From Prauserella marina (lineage in GTDB: Bacteria; Actinomycetota; Actinomycetes; Mycobacteriales; Pseudonocardiaceae), in the NCBI RefSeq assembly GCF_002240355.1, contig NZ_CP016353.1, positions 3,398,501 through 3,462,500 of the forward strand: a stretch of DNA of 64,000 nt, given 5' to 3'. The position numbers and the translations under genes were made by a program. Position 1 is the stretch's first letter. Every line of letters starts with the position of its first letter. Positions 1 to 8,567 of the stretch are shown piece after piece. The notes under the pieces are model-generated. The model saw only the letters and a list, made by a program, of their open reading frames with translations, did no database searches and had not been told where the DNA came from.

Positions 1-446
1 GTGAACGCGGCGCGGAACGCGGGCACCTGCTCGCACAACCGGTCGATTTCCTCGCGTTTGGCCTTGCTCGATCCGGCCCTGACCGCGACGAGCACCACCG
101 GTGTGCGGCTCGCGCAACTGGCCAGCAGCACCAGCGCGGCCACCGCCGTGCCGAAGGACTCCTTCAGCAGCACGAACCGCGCGTCACCGGACACCAGTGA
201 CAACACCAGCCCCACGGCGAGTACCGCGGCCATCAGCCCGGAGACCACGTCGAACGAGCGGCGCCGCACCGCGACCCAGGTCAAGCGCAGGGCGGCCAGC
301 ACCGCACCGGCGAGCAACGCGATCTGCTCGTCCTGCCCGGCGAGGCGAAGTCCGTAGTAGGCGGCCAGCGGGAGTCCCGCGTCGATCAGCAGTTTGGCTA
401 GCGAGGAGCCGCCCCGCGCGTTGTCGTCCTCGGTCGTGTCGCTCAT
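1..446 (-). CDS. VC0807-like integral membrane protein, C-terminal part beyond window
   Basis: Reading leftwards from an ATG at 446 there is an open frame that runs off the left edge. It has a polar start (MSDTTEDDNARGG), then hydrophobic segments at roughly residues 15-31, 41-55, 68-84 and 95-115, then a basic stretch (SSKAKREEIDRL). Small membrane proteins of the VC0807/DUF3159 type look like this; transport or biosynthetic roles are not established for them. The start overlaps the stop of the downstream hydrolase... in minus-strand order this gene follows the hydrolase, whose stop shares an ATGA with this start (443-446), so the two are translationally coupled. The family call is from pattern recognition only. 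Confidence 0.6.
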   Translation of the reverse strand, partial: MSDTTEDDNARGGSSLAKLLIDAGLPLAAYYGLRLAGQDEQIALLAGAVLAALRLTWVAVRRRSFDVVSGLMAAVLAVGLVLSLVSGDARFVLLKESFGTAVAALVLLASCASRTPVVLVAVRAGSSKAKREEIDRLCEQVPAFRAAF

Positions 447-1336
447 CCCGCCGCCTCTTCTCGTTCGATCTCGCCGAGGAACCCCAGCACCGTGTCGTTG
501 ACCGCGTCCGGGTACTCCCCCGCGATCGAGTGGCTGGCCGAGGGCCACAGCTCCACACGCGCTCGGGGAAGCGCCACCCGTGCCCGCTCGGCGGCCTTGG
601 CGCCGTCGTGGATGACGCTGCGGCCCGCGATGAGCGCGAGCACCGGCATCGTGACGCCGCCCCACTGCGCGGCGGTGAACAACGTGGGCGTGGGCAGGGC
701 GATCCGGTAACTCCGCATCCCCGCGTTGATCACGCTCGCCACCGGGTCGTCGGCCGCCACGGTGTCGGTACCGCCGATCCAGCGAAGGAACGAGGCCCGC
801 GCCCGCTCGCGGATTCCCGGCACGAGCGTCAGTGCCGTGCGCAGCAGAAGTTGCATGGGAAACCGCGCGAAGGTCTGCACCGGGTCGATGAGCGTCAGCG
901 ACGCGACTCGCTCAGGTGCCCGGATCGCGAGATTGGCCGCGAGCCAGCCACCGAAGGAGTACCCGGCGAGGTGCACGCCGGGATGCCCGAGTTCATCCAG
1001 GACGGTGGTGAGCCACGCCGCTTGGTCGGCCGCGTTCGTGATCGGCGCGGTTTGCTCGCTGCGTCCTGGTTCACCGATCAGGTCCACGGCGTACACCGGG
1101 CCGCGCGCGGCGAACGCGGCGAGATTGGGTTCCCACATCACGGCGGTGCCCGCCCGCCCTGGCAGCAGAACCATCGGGGTCGCTTGCCCTTCGCCAAAGC
1201 GATACACCCGTGCCGTGCCGAAGGCCGTCGGGACGTCCCTTCGTTCCGAGGGCTCGGGCAGGACCGCGAACCCCCTGTCGTAAATCGTGTCGTAGTCGGC
1301 ACGAGCCGCCTGGGACACGAATTGTCCTACTGCCAT
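443..1336 (-). CDS. alpha/beta-fold hydrolase
   Basis: About 297 residues, the usual length for the alpha/beta hydrolase fold. The nucleophile elbow GYSFGG places the catalytic serine near residue 127, an oxyanion/early loop PGRAGTAVMWEPN precedes it, and a late His lies in SASHSIAGEYP. The substrate is not evident. I chose the ATG at 1336, which follows a GGGGAG box by 7 bases; a GTG three bases upstream is also possible. The gene diverges from a TetR gene and the gap holds two copies of an inverted repeat, so repression by that TetR protein is likely. It is coupled by ATGA to the downstream membrane protein gene. Confidence 0.85.
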   Translation of the reverse strand: MAVGQFVSQAARADYDTIYDRGFAVLPEPSERRDVPTAFGTARVYRFGEGQATPMVLLPGRAGTAVMWEPNLAAFAARGPVYAVDLIGEPGRSEQTAPITNAADQAAWLTTVLDELGHPGVHLAGYSFGGWLAANLAIRAPERVASLTLIDPVQTFARFPMQLLLRTALTLVPGIRERARASFLRWIGGTDTVAADDPVASVINAGMRSYRIALPTPTLFTAAQWGGVTMPVLALIAGRSVIHDGAKAAERARVALPRARVELWPSASHSIAGEYPDAVNDTVLGFLGEIEREEAAG

Positions 1337-1354
1337 CACATCTCTCCCCGTTGG

Positions 1355-1370
1355 CGATACGATCGTATCG
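1355..1370. promoter_or_regulatory. TetR operator, site 1 (perfect 16-bp palindrome)
   Basis: CGATACGATCGTATCG is a perfect palindrome between the divergent hydrolase and TetR genes, 19 bases upstream of the hydrolase ATG. A second copy lies 39 bases away (1394-1409). This is the expected size and position of a TetR-family operator; binding is inferred. Confidence 0.75.
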
Positions 1371-1393
1371 TAAACATGCGAAAGTCATGATCG

Positions 1394-1409
1394 CAATCCG
1401 ATCGTATCG
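1394..1409. promoter_or_regulatory. TetR operator, site 2
   Basis: CAATCCGATCGTATCG matches the upstream palindrome at 14 of 16 positions and ends 13 bases before the TetR GTG start. Occupancy would block initiation of the regulator gene, consistent with autorepression. Confidence 0.65.
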
Positions 1410-1422
1410 CCAAGGAGTCAGG

Positions 1423-2010
1423 GTGCCCCGTCTCGTCGACCACGACCAACGACGACAAGCCATCGCCGAGGCCGTTCGCCGGATCGCCGCCGACCGAGGG
1501 CTCGAAGCGGTCAGTCTCGGCCAGGTCGCGGCGGAGGCCGGAATCTCGAAGGGACTGGTGCAGCACTACTTCCCCTCCAAGGACGACATGCTGCGCTACG
1601 CCACCACGACCCTGCGCGAACGCGTCCACGACCAGCTCCCCGGAGGAAAACCGCCCAGACTGCGCGACGTCGTCGTCGCACTGCTCCCACTCGACGACGA
1701 CGCGCGCGCCGAAGCGCTGGTGGCCAACGCGTTCCTGTCCCGCGCGCTCAAGGACGACACCATCGCCGCCCGCTTCCGCGCCGGATACACCCAGCTCCAC
1801 GAGCTGCTGGCCACCACGATCGCCGGCGAGCAACAGGAGGGTACGCTCGCGAGCGACCTGTCCCCGCGCCACGAGGCCGATTTGCTGCTGGCCCTGGTCG
1901 CCGGGCTCGGTGACACGCTGCTGCTCGGTCACCGCGACAGCGAGGAGGTCATCGCCCTGCTGGAAGGCCACCTCGCCCGCCTCGCGGTCACCGGACACAC
2001 CGGTCGGTAG
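1423..2010 (+). CDS. TetR-family transcriptional regulator (BetI-like N-terminus)
   Basis: 195 residues with an N-terminal TetR helix-turn-helix (residues about 10-57, core VAAEAGISKGLVQHYFPSK) and a variable ligand-binding C-terminal half. The GTG at 1423 is preferred because AAGGAG lies 5 bases upstream; an in-frame ATG at 1387 would put the start inside the operator region and has no ribosome site. It diverges from the alpha/beta hydrolase gene with two matching operators between them, and the OsmC gene starts 10 bases after its stop, so regulator and OsmC probably form one transcript. The ligand is unknown. Confidence 0.9.
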   Translation: MPRLVDHDQRRQAIAEAVRRIAADRGLEAVSLGQVAAEAGISKGLVQHYFPSKDDMLRYATTTLRERVHDQLPGGKPPRLRDVVVALLPLDDDARAEALVANAFLSRALKDDTIAARFRAGYTQLHELLATTIAGEQQEGTLASDLSPRHEADLLLALVAGLGDTLLLGHRDSEEVIALLEGHLARLAVTGHTGR

Positions 2011-2019
2011 GTTCGCCGC

Positions 2020-2436
2020 ATGACCCAATCTCAGCGATCGGTCCGCATCGAACGTGTCTCCGCGGGCCGCTACGTCGCCCACAACGAACGCGGGGCGACG
2101 ATTCCCCTCGGCGGCGACGACGAGTTCAGCCCCGTCGAACTACTGCTCGCCGCCATCGGCGGCTGCACAGCCGTCGACACCGATGTCGCCACCACCAGGC
2201 GCACCGAACCCGACTCGTTCACCATCACCGTCCAGGGCGACAAGATCTCCGACCGCGACACCGGCAACCGCATGGAAGACCTCACCGTCACCTTCGCCGT
2301 GCGTTTCCCCGAGGGCGCGGCGGGAGACGCCGCGCGGGCGATGCTGCCCCGCACCGTCGCCCTCTCCCACGACAAGCTGTGCACCGTCAGTCGCACCGTC
2401 GAACTCGGCACCCCGGTCCGCACCGTCATCGAATAG
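2020..2436 (+). CDS. OsmC/Ohr-family protein
   Basis: 138 residues with the OsmC fold order and the two conserved cysteines of peroxide-reducing members: one in IGGCTAVD near residue 50 and one in HDKLCTVSRT near residue 121. OsmC proteins reduce organic hydroperoxides in the cytosol; this one could equally belong to the broader OsmC group of unknown role. It follows the TetR gene by 10 bases and is probably co-transcribed with it. Its 3' end is only three bases from the convergent coiled-coil gene. Confidence 0.85.
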   Translation: MTQSQRSVRIERVSAGRYVAHNERGATIPLGGDDEFSPVELLLAAIGGCTAVDTDVATTRRTEPDSFTITVQGDKISDRDTGNRMEDLTVTFAVRFPEGAAGDAARAMLPRTVALSHDKLCTVSRTVELGTPVRTVIE

Positions 2437-2439
2437 CGC

Positions 2440-3606
2440 TCACTCGCCTGACTCGGCCGCAGCGCCACCAGCGGTGGCCGCCTCCTCGGAGACCTGTTGC
2501 TGGCGTGCCAACAACAGGTCGACCCTGGCGTGCGCGGCACCGGCCTGCTCGCGGGCCTGGTCGAGCTGGCTGCGCGTGTCGGCGAGCGCGTTCTCGGCCG
2601 CCGTCCCGCGCTGCTCGGCCAGTGCGCGCGCGGCCCGCTGCTCGGCCAGTGAATCCCGCAGCCCCGTCAGCTCGTCCCTGACGGCGGCCAGCTCGTCCCG
2701 TGCCTCGTCCCGCTCACGCCGTGCATGTGCGAGTCCCGTCTCGGTGGCCGCCAGTCCGGCCGTCGCGGCTTTGAGTCGTTCCTGGCTGAGGGTGTGGGCG
2801 GTACCCAGCTCGCTCAGTTCCGTCCTGGCCACGGCGAATTCTTCGGCGAGCCGGGCGCGGGCCGTCCCGGCTTCGGTCAGCCGCGACTCGGCTGTCCTGA
2901 GTTTCGCGGCGAGCTCCTGCATCGTCTGTTCGCTCGCCCTCGCCGCCGCTTCCGCCGTTCCCCGCACACGTTCGTGCTGGGCGACGGTGGTCCATGCTTC
3001 CCGCTGGACCCGGTCGGCTTCGGTGGCGGCGCGTTCGGCGGCTTTGTCCGCGGCGGCCCGCGCCGCGCGGTCCTCACGGGCCGCGGCGAGCGCCTTGTCG
3101 CGGGCGCGTTCGGCGGCCTCGGCCCTGCGCGTGGCCGCGTCGGCCTCGGCTCTCGCGGTCGCGGCCTGTTCGTGAGCCTCCCGCACCTGGGACAGTGCCC
3201 CCTCATCGGCCGAGGAGAGCCGGGACAGCAGATCTTCGACGGCGCTGAGCACCGGCCGCGCCGTCACCCCGAACGCCTCGGCCCCTTTCCGCAACTCCAC
3301 CAACGGATCGAGCACCGCGGCCGTCTGCGCGGCCCTGCGCTGCCGGGACGCCGCGTCGGCATGTCCCTTGCAGCAGTAGGACGAGGGGCGCCCCCCTTTG
3401 CGCCGGCCTTGACCATCGGTCGCGGGTGGCGGCAGCGGGTTGTCACACCCCTCCAGCGCGCATCGGCCCTCCTCGCCGAAGCTCCCGGAGCCGTCGAAGC
3501 CCTCGGCAGTGCCGACAGTGTCTTCGGGACTGCCCTCATTGCCCTCGGCGGTGGCGGACTCGTCCAGCCCCGCGTCCTCCGGATCACCGGGCGCGCCGTC
3601 CGTCAT
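2440..3606 (-). CDS. coiled-coil protein with N-terminal Cys cluster
   Basis: 388 residues. Residues about 1-48 are acidic and low complexity. A small cysteine cluster follows (CALEGC at about 49-54, then SYCCKGHADAASRQRRA near 77-93), resembling a short zinc-binding, basic nucleic-acid-contact module. From about residue 120 to 375 the protein is one long Ala/Glu/Arg-rich coiled coil with no breaks. I do not recognise a named family; the layout (small DNA-binding head plus long coiled coil) recalls KfrA-type or chromosome-organising proteins by analogy only. A 26-bp perfect palindrome lies 57 bases upstream of the start and could be its own operator. Confidence 0.75.
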   Translation of the reverse strand: MTDGAPGDPEDAGLDESATAEGNEGSPEDTVGTAEGFDGSGSFGEEGRCALEGCDNPLPPPATDGQGRRKGGRPSSYCCKGHADAASRQRRAAQTAAVLDPLVELRKGAEAFGVTARPVLSAVEDLLSRLSSADEGALSQVREAHEQAATARAEADAATRRAEAAERARDKALAAAREDRAARAAADKAAERAATEADRVQREAWTTVAQHERVRGTAEAAARASEQTMQELAAKLRTAESRLTEAGTARARLAEEFAVARTELSELGTAHTLSQERLKAATAGLAATETGLAHARRERDEARDELAAVRDELTGLRDSLAEQRAARALAEQRGTAAENALADTRSQLDQAREQAGAAHARVDLLLARQQQVSEEAATAGGAAAESGE

Positions 3607-3662
3607 GTCGTCACCGTCGTCACCTGGATTTTCCCCTTCACCAGCGCGTTTTGCACCGTTCC

Positions 3663-3688
3663 AGTTTCGCGCACGCGTGCGCGAAACT
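3663..3688. promoter_or_regulatory. 26-bp perfect palindrome upstream of coiled-coil gene
   Basis: Half-site AGTTTCGCGCACG is followed directly by its exact complement. It lies 57 bases upstream of the coiled-coil gene and about 130 bases beyond the 3' end of the FAD monooxygenase gene. A related CGAAACT half-site recurs at 3711-3717. It could be an operator or a nucleoid-protein site; it has no adjacent T-run, so a terminator is less likely. Confidence 0.7.
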
Positions 3689-3817
3689 AGTTCAACGACA
3701 CGCCCAACTGCGAAACTGATCCAAGGATAGGCACCGTGATAATGCCCCTTATGACGGGTACTCGTGGTTATCGCTGTCGACGACGGCTCGGGCCTAGCGC
3801 TCCGGTCGGCCGGAGCG

Positions 3818-5392
3818 CTAGGAGGAGCGGACGGGGTCCGCAGAAGAACCGGGACGGATCCAGCGCCGCAGTGCCGCGCGGAGTGCCTGCTGGTCCGCGA
3901 CGCCGGGGCGGGGCCGTGTGGTTGCCCAGGCGACGTAGCAGTCCGGGCGGATCAGCAGGGCCGCGGGCGATCCGGGCTGGGGGCTGGCGGTGACGATGTC
4001 GACTTGGTCGTGCCACTCGGGCAGCATCCCCGCCAGCGAGGCGTCCTCGGTGAGATCCAGCAGCAGTGGCCGCGCGGTTCTGGTCAGCTCCGCAAGCCTC
4101 ACGGTCCCGGTCGTGGTTCGCAGCTCCATGCTCGGCGCGAACCGGCCGACCAGCGGATGCGGGTCGGGTTCGCCCATGTCGTAGCGAACGTCGGCGCCCG
4201 AGGTGAGTTCGGCAAGCCGGCGCACGGTGTCCCGGTCGCGGAGCAGTTCGCCGAACACCTCGCGCAGCCCGGTGACGTCGCCGCCGGGTGCGATCAGAAC
4301 CGATTGCGCTTGCGCGTTCAGCACCATGCGGGAAGCGGCTGCCCGGCGTTCGCTCGCATAGCTGTCCAGCAGACCGGGCGGAGCGCTGCCGGAGATCGCG
4401 GCGGCGAGTTTCCAGCCCAGGTTGGCGGCGTCCTGTAGGCCGAGGTTGAGCCCGGGCCCGCCTCCCGTGGCGGAGTACACGTGGGCGGCGTCGCCGATCA
4501 GGAATACCCGGCCGTCGGAGAATCGCTCGGCCACTCGGGTGTTGCCACCGGTCAACCGGCGCAGCACATGCGGACCTTCGCCGTCGGGTCGACCGAGCGG
4601 CACGTCGAGGCCGAGCACGCGGCGGACGCTCGCCCGCAACTCGCCGAGGCTCATCGGAACGTCGCTTTCGGGCTGGTCCCACTCCGTGGTGCTGATCAGC
4701 GGCGGGTGGCCGGGCAGCGGCGCGTAGGAGAATCCGCCGTGCTCGGTGCGGTGGGGCAGAAACGGTGCTACGGCACCGTAACCGGGCACGTTCAGTACAC
4801 CCGTCGCGGAATCAACCCACTCCGCCGGGACGGTCGCATGCGCCGATCGGACGGTCACCCGGTCGTAAGTGATGCCGGCGAAACCAATGCCCGACAACTT
4901 GCGCGTGACGCTGTGTGCCCCATCCGCACCGGCGAGGTAGCGCGCCCGCAATTGGTAGGCCCCTGCCGGGCCGGCGACCTCGACAATCACCGCGTCATCA
5001 TCCTGCGACACATTGACGACTTCGTGCCCGCGCCGAACGTCCACGCCGAGTTCGAGGGCACGTTCTTCCAGGACCCGCACGATCTTCCGCTGCGGGACCG
5101 GCAAGGCATAGACCGGACTGTCCTCCAGCATGCTCAGATCCAGGCCCATCGCGCCGAACATGAAATAGCCGGAGTTCGGCTGTGGCGGCTGCTCACTACC
5201 GCTGAGCCGCTGGTACAGCCCCCGGTGGTCGACCATTCTCACGACCTGGCCGAGCAACCCGTTGGCTTTCGGCTCCTCGCTCGGTTCCGTCAGGCGTTCC
5301 AGCACGATCGGCCGGACCCCTGCCAGAGTCAGCTCACAGGCCAGCATCAGTCCGTTCGGGCCGCCGCCGACGATGACGACATCAGTGTTCAC
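3818..5392 (-). CDS. FAD-dependent aromatic/polyketide hydroxylase-type monooxygenase
   Basis: 524 residues of the group A flavoprotein monooxygenase family (PheA/TfdB, MhpA, polyketide hydroxylases). Visible motifs are the N-terminal Rossmann GGGPNG at about residues 9-14, the mid DG motif in LAGADGAHSVTRKL, and the FAD-ribose GD motif in GDAAHVYSATGGGPGLNLG. The C-terminal thioredoxin-like domain typical of long members follows. NADPH-dependent ring hydroxylation is expected; the substrate is unknown. The GTG at 5392 follows AAAGGAG by 8 bases and starts directly at the Rossmann strand; an ATG at 5455 would add a non-homologous leader. It is divergent from a TetR gene with tandem operators. 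Confidence 0.9.
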   Translation of the reverse strand: MNTDVVIVGGGPNGLMLACELTLAGVRPIVLERLTEPSEEPKANGLLGQVVRMVDHRGLYQRLSGSEQPPQPNSGYFMFGAMGLDLSMLEDSPVYALPVPQRKIVRVLEERALELGVDVRRGHEVVNVSQDDDAVIVEVAGPAGAYQLRARYLAGADGAHSVTRKLSGIGFAGITYDRVTVRSAHATVPAEWVDSATGVLNVPGYGAVAPFLPHRTEHGGFSYAPLPGHPPLISTTEWDQPESDVPMSLGELRASVRRVLGLDVPLGRPDGEGPHVLRRLTGGNTRVAERFSDGRVFLIGDAAHVYSATGGGPGLNLGLQDAANLGWKLAAAISGSAPPGLLDSYASERRAAASRMVLNAQAQSVLIAPGGDVTGLREVFGELLRDRDTVRRLAELTSGADVRYDMGEPDPHPLVGRFAPSMELRTTTGTVRLAELTRTARPLLLDLTEDASLAGMLPEWHDQVDIVTASPQPGSPAALLIRPDCYVAWATTRPRPGVADQQALRAALRRWIRPGSSADPVRSS

Positions 5393-5549
5393 CAGAATTC
5401 TCCTTTGTTCGCATGGAAAAGGGCAGGACGGATCGGCCCCGCGATGGCAGGGCAAGCTCGGCGAGCGAGGTGTTTCGCGGGACGGACGGCCCGCCGTGAG
5501 TTGGTCGAACGTCCCAGAGCGAGCTCGGCCACGAGACTAGAACCAAAAG

Positions 5550-5577
5550 TGCGTGCACGCAACTTTGCGTGCACGCA
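5550..5577. promoter_or_regulatory. tandem TetR operators
   Basis: Two perfect copies of the 12-bp palindrome TGCGTGCACGCA occupy 5550-5561 and 5566-5577, 16 bases centre to centre, just upstream of the TetR start at 5600 and in the gap shared with the divergent monooxygenase. The spacing (about 1.5 turns) suits two dimers binding side by side. Binding is inferred. Confidence 0.8.
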
Positions 5578-5599
5578 TGCCGCCAGGGATACTGGGAGG

Positions 5600-6271
5600 G
5601 TGACGACACAACGGGCGGGACTGCGCGAGCAGAAGAAGCAGGCCACCAGAAAAGCGTTGCGCGAGGCGGCTCTGCGGCTGGCGCTGGAACATGGGGCCGA
5701 GAACGTCCGCGTCGACGACATCGCCGAGGCGGCTGGAGTCTCACCGAGGACCTACAACAACTACTTCTCCAGCCGCGAGCAGGCAATCGTCGCCGCCGTC
5801 ACCGCCCAGCGAGAAGCAGGGGTCGCGGCGGCGGTAGTCGCCCGGCCCGCAGGCGTCGGTCTCGCCGAGGCCGTGGTCGAAGCGATCGCGGAGCAGTACA
5901 CCGATCCAGGAGAGCGGCAGCGCGACGCGCTGCTGCTGATCACCACCCATCCCCCGTTGCGGGACGCGTTCGTCGACACGGCCGGCGCGCTCGAAAACTC
6001 CCTCGCTGAGGCGATCACCCAGCGCCTCGGCAACGCCGACCCAGACGCTGCCCGCGTCCTCGCGGCGAGTGTCGCCGCCGCGACGCGGGTCGCACTTCAG
6101 CGATGGATACAGCCGGCGACGGCGTCCCCCGCGACCGCTGGGTTCGTCGTGCCCTCGGGCTCGCTACCCGACCTGCTTCGCGCCGCACTCGCACCACTCG
6201 CGCCGGCGCTCGACGCCGCCGGGAAACCCCCCGTCGGCGTCAGTCCGGCGGCAGAGCCTGGACCTCGGTGA
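5600..6271 (+). CDS. TetR-family transcriptional regulator
   Basis: 223 residues; N-terminal TetR helix-turn-helix at about residues 10-60 (DDIAEAAGVSPRTYNNYFSSREQAI). The GTG at 5600 has GGGAGG immediately upstream with short spacing; the long in-frame extension upstream is not protein-like. The predicted role is repression of the divergent FAD monooxygenase and of itself through the two TGCGTGCACGCA sites. The C-terminal residues are Pro/Ala-rich. Confidence 0.88.
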   Translation: MTTQRAGLREQKKQATRKALREAALRLALEHGAENVRVDDIAEAAGVSPRTYNNYFSSREQAIVAAVTAQREAGVAAAVVARPAGVGLAEAVVEAIAEQYTDPGERQRDALLLITTHPPLRDAFVDTAGALENSLAEAITQRLGNADPDAARVLAASVAAATRVALQRWIQPATASPATAGFVVPSGSLPDLLRAALAPLAPALDAAGKPPVGVSPAAEPGPR

Positions 6272-6415
6272 AGGCAAGCAGGGGGTGGGGCGCTGCGCTC
6301 GGGGCCTTCGAGGATGGGGTCAGTGTCCGAGGCCGGACAGCATCTCGACCCGCGCACCTAGAACCGCGAGGTAGTCGGCTGCGGAGGAGGAACGCGCCAT
6401 CGCCCTGAGCGAGAT

Positions 6416-7618
6416 CTACCACGGCCCCGCGTGCGACGACGTCGACATCTTCGACGACTCGATCACGTCGGCTGCCGCCGAGGCTCCTCCGGCGGCCCTG
6501 GCGATCTTGTTGTGTTCGGCACACTGTTCGGCGATCTCGCGCGAGGAGGCGACTCGCAGCACTGCCTCACGTAGACGCTGCGGGGTGGCCTCGTCGGCCG
6601 GAAGATGCTCCCCGACGCCGAGTTCGGCGAGCCGTGGACCGTTGACGAACTGATCGGCCGCCTGTGGCACGGCCACCATCGGGACGCCGTGCCACAGGCC
6701 CTCCGAGCAGCCGCCCATCCCGGCGTGCGTGACGAAGGCCGACGCGTGCGCGAGCACCGCGAGTTGCGGTACCCATTCGCGGACGACGACGTCGTCAGGG
6801 AGGTCGCCGAGTTCGGTCACGTCGACGTAGGGGCCGACGGCCAGTACTGTCGTCCAGCCGGTGCCGTGCATGGCGGTGACACAGTCGCGCCAGAACGCGG
6901 GCCGGTCGTTGTAGGCCGATCCGAGCGAGACCAGCAACACCGGCCGGTCCGACCGCACTCCGAGGTCGGCGAACGATCCCTGGTGCGAGCGGTCACCGAT
7001 CACCGGTCCGACGAAGGTGTAGCGGTTCCGCTCGACCCGGTCGCGGTTGGGCTGCATCGCCTCGGGGATCAGCACCACCGACCGGTCCGGTGGACCGAGG
7101 AATTCCCGGTTCCCGAGCCCGACACCGACCTCGTCCAGCCAGGCATCCATGTCGGACTGCCAGGCCAATCCCTCCGGCGTGTCGTAGAACGCGTACGCCT
7201 CGGCGAAATCCTCTTCGAAGGTGTCCCAGGCGACCATGTGCGGGGCCAGTTCCACCCTCGGCAGCCCGTGCACCCTGGACAGAGCGTGCCCTGCCCAGCC
7301 GCTGCCGTCGTAGCAGACGATGTCTGGCAGATCACCGGACAGCGCCGCGGTGATCTGCGCAAACGCCGAGCGGGCCTCGTCGGAGAACAACCGCATCACC
7401 TCGACACCACCTTCCGGCCACTGCTGTCCCTTCGCCGGATCGGGAAGGTCGGTGTGGATCAGCAGCGGAGTGGCGCCGGTGGCGGCGACGGCGTCGGCGA
7501 AACGGTCAGGGACGGGATAGGTGACGCGGTGCCCGCGGGCAACCAACTCGGCCATCACCGGCAGGTTGGGGTGCACGTGACCATGCGCGGCTGAGGCGGA
7601 CATGAGGATGTGGCTCAT
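6416..7618 (-). CDS. macrolide glycosyltransferase-like GT1 enzyme (OleD/Mgt type)
   Basis: 400 residues, the usual GT-B fold length. The N-terminal acceptor domain carries AAHGHVHP with a catalytic-type His near residue 12 (equivalent to His19 of OleD). The C-terminal nucleotide-sugar site is THAGMGGCSEG...VPQAADQF. Similarity by eye to Streptomyces antibioticus OleD runs along the whole length. OleD and Mgt glucosylate macrolides in the cytosol and inactivate them, so a drug-tolerance or self-protection role is plausible. The start at 7618 follows AGGAG by 5 bases. No polyketide synthase lies in the window, so this looks like a stand-alone resistance gene. Confidence 0.88.
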   Translation of the reverse strand: MSHILMSASAAHGHVHPNLPVMAELVARGHRVTYPVPDRFADAVAATGATPLLIHTDLPDPAKGQQWPEGGVEVMRLFSDEARSAFAQITAALSGDLPDIVCYDGSGWAGHALSRVHGLPRVELAPHMVAWDTFEEDFAEAYAFYDTPEGLAWQSDMDAWLDEVGVGLGNREFLGPPDRSVVLIPEAMQPNRDRVERNRYTFVGPVIGDRSHQGSFADLGVRSDRPVLLVSLGSAYNDRPAFWRDCVTAMHGTGWTTVLAVGPYVDVTELGDLPDDVVVREWVPQLAVLAHASAFVTHAGMGGCSEGLWHGVPMVAVPQAADQFVNGPRLAELGVGEHLPADEATPQRLREAVLRVASSREIAEQCAEHNKIARAAGGASAAADVIESSKMSTSSHAGPW

Positions 7619-7820
7619 CGAAACTCCTGACTTCCGATTCTCAAGGGCAAGACGACAGCCCGCACGCCTTGGTGGCGGCGGGTTGAGAGCGCCTGGATCA
7701 GAGGTACAGAACTTCGAGCACCATGACGGTGATCATGGCAGGCCCCGCCGCTACGCCGCATTCGGTTTTGGCCCGTGCGAGCGACGTCAGGTGTCGGTGG
7801 CCGCCGCTACGGTTGCCCGC

Positions 7821-8543
7821 GTGATCGAAAACAGGTATTGGAGCAGCCCACGGGACCGGACCGTGTCCGGCTCGCTGGGGTTGTGCCACATGTCGGTGTT
7901 CGAGCCGCCGTTCAATGTCGATGCCAGGAACTACCCGCCTCAGGATCCGGTCCGGTCCCGCGCGTTCGCCGAGTCGCTGGACACCGTCGAACAGGTACTC
8001 GACGAACTCGGGCCGCGCTGCGTGCTGACACCGTTGCCGTCCGCGGTACGCGCCGATCTGGACGTGGTGCATGTCGCGGCGTGGGGAAGCATGGTAGGAA
8101 TCGCCGATCCGGTGTTCGCGGCGGCGAGTGGCGGGCCGCTGAAGGCCGTCGCCGCGCAGTTGCGCGAACGGTATCCGGCCGCGCGGATCGTCGGCAGGGT
8201 CACCTACTACTCCCCAGCCGAAGACACAGAGGACACCGAGGATCTGGTGTGGTTGCCGGACGGCGCGATGTTCCACGCGGCGGGCCGTTCGGGGGTGGAG
8301 CCGTTCGCCGTCATCGGTGACCCGGATGCGGTGATTGCCTCCCTTGGACTCGCGGGCTGGATGCTGGACAACGCGGGCGTCGACCTTGCCGAGAAAGCGA
8401 GCGAGGTCGAGTGGGCCCGGCTGGCGGGGCTCGCGCTGGGGCATTCGGACCCGTGGGGCTGGGAGCAGATGGAGACGACGGCGCTGCGGGTGCGGCATTC
8501 CGAGGCGGCGGTGCGGTCCATGGAACACCGGTACTTCGGCTGA
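7821..8543 (+). CDS. conserved hypothetical protein
   Basis: About 240 residues, no family recognised. It is acidic and soluble with no signal peptide or membrane segment. Recognisable stretches are SLGLCHMSVFEPPFNVDARNYP near the start and WMLDNAGVDLAEKASEVEWARLAG near the end. The start is uncertain: GTG at 7821, GTG at 7791 and ATG at 7891 are all in frame and none has a good ribosome site. It sits between the divergent glycosyltransferase and the convergent EamA gene. Strong codon bias across the frame supports a real gene. Confidence 0.65.
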   Translation: MIENRYWSSPRDRTVSGSLGLCHMSVFEPPFNVDARNYPPQDPVRSRAFAESLDTVEQVLDELGPRCVLTPLPSAVRADLDVVHVAAWGSMVGIADPVFAAASGGPLKAVAAQLRERYPAARIVGRVTYYSPAEDTEDTEDLVWLPDGAMFHAAGRSGVEPFAVIGDPDAVIASLGLAGWMLDNAGVDLAEKASEVEWARLAGLALGHSDPWGWEQMETTALRVRHSEAAVRSMEHRYFG

Positions 8544-8567
8544 CCGGGACCAGCCGGGTACCGGGCC

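Noticed and set aside
2140-2370. Gly-rich minus-strand frame under the OsmC gene
   Set aside because: It is the mirror frame of a recognised gene with no start signal.
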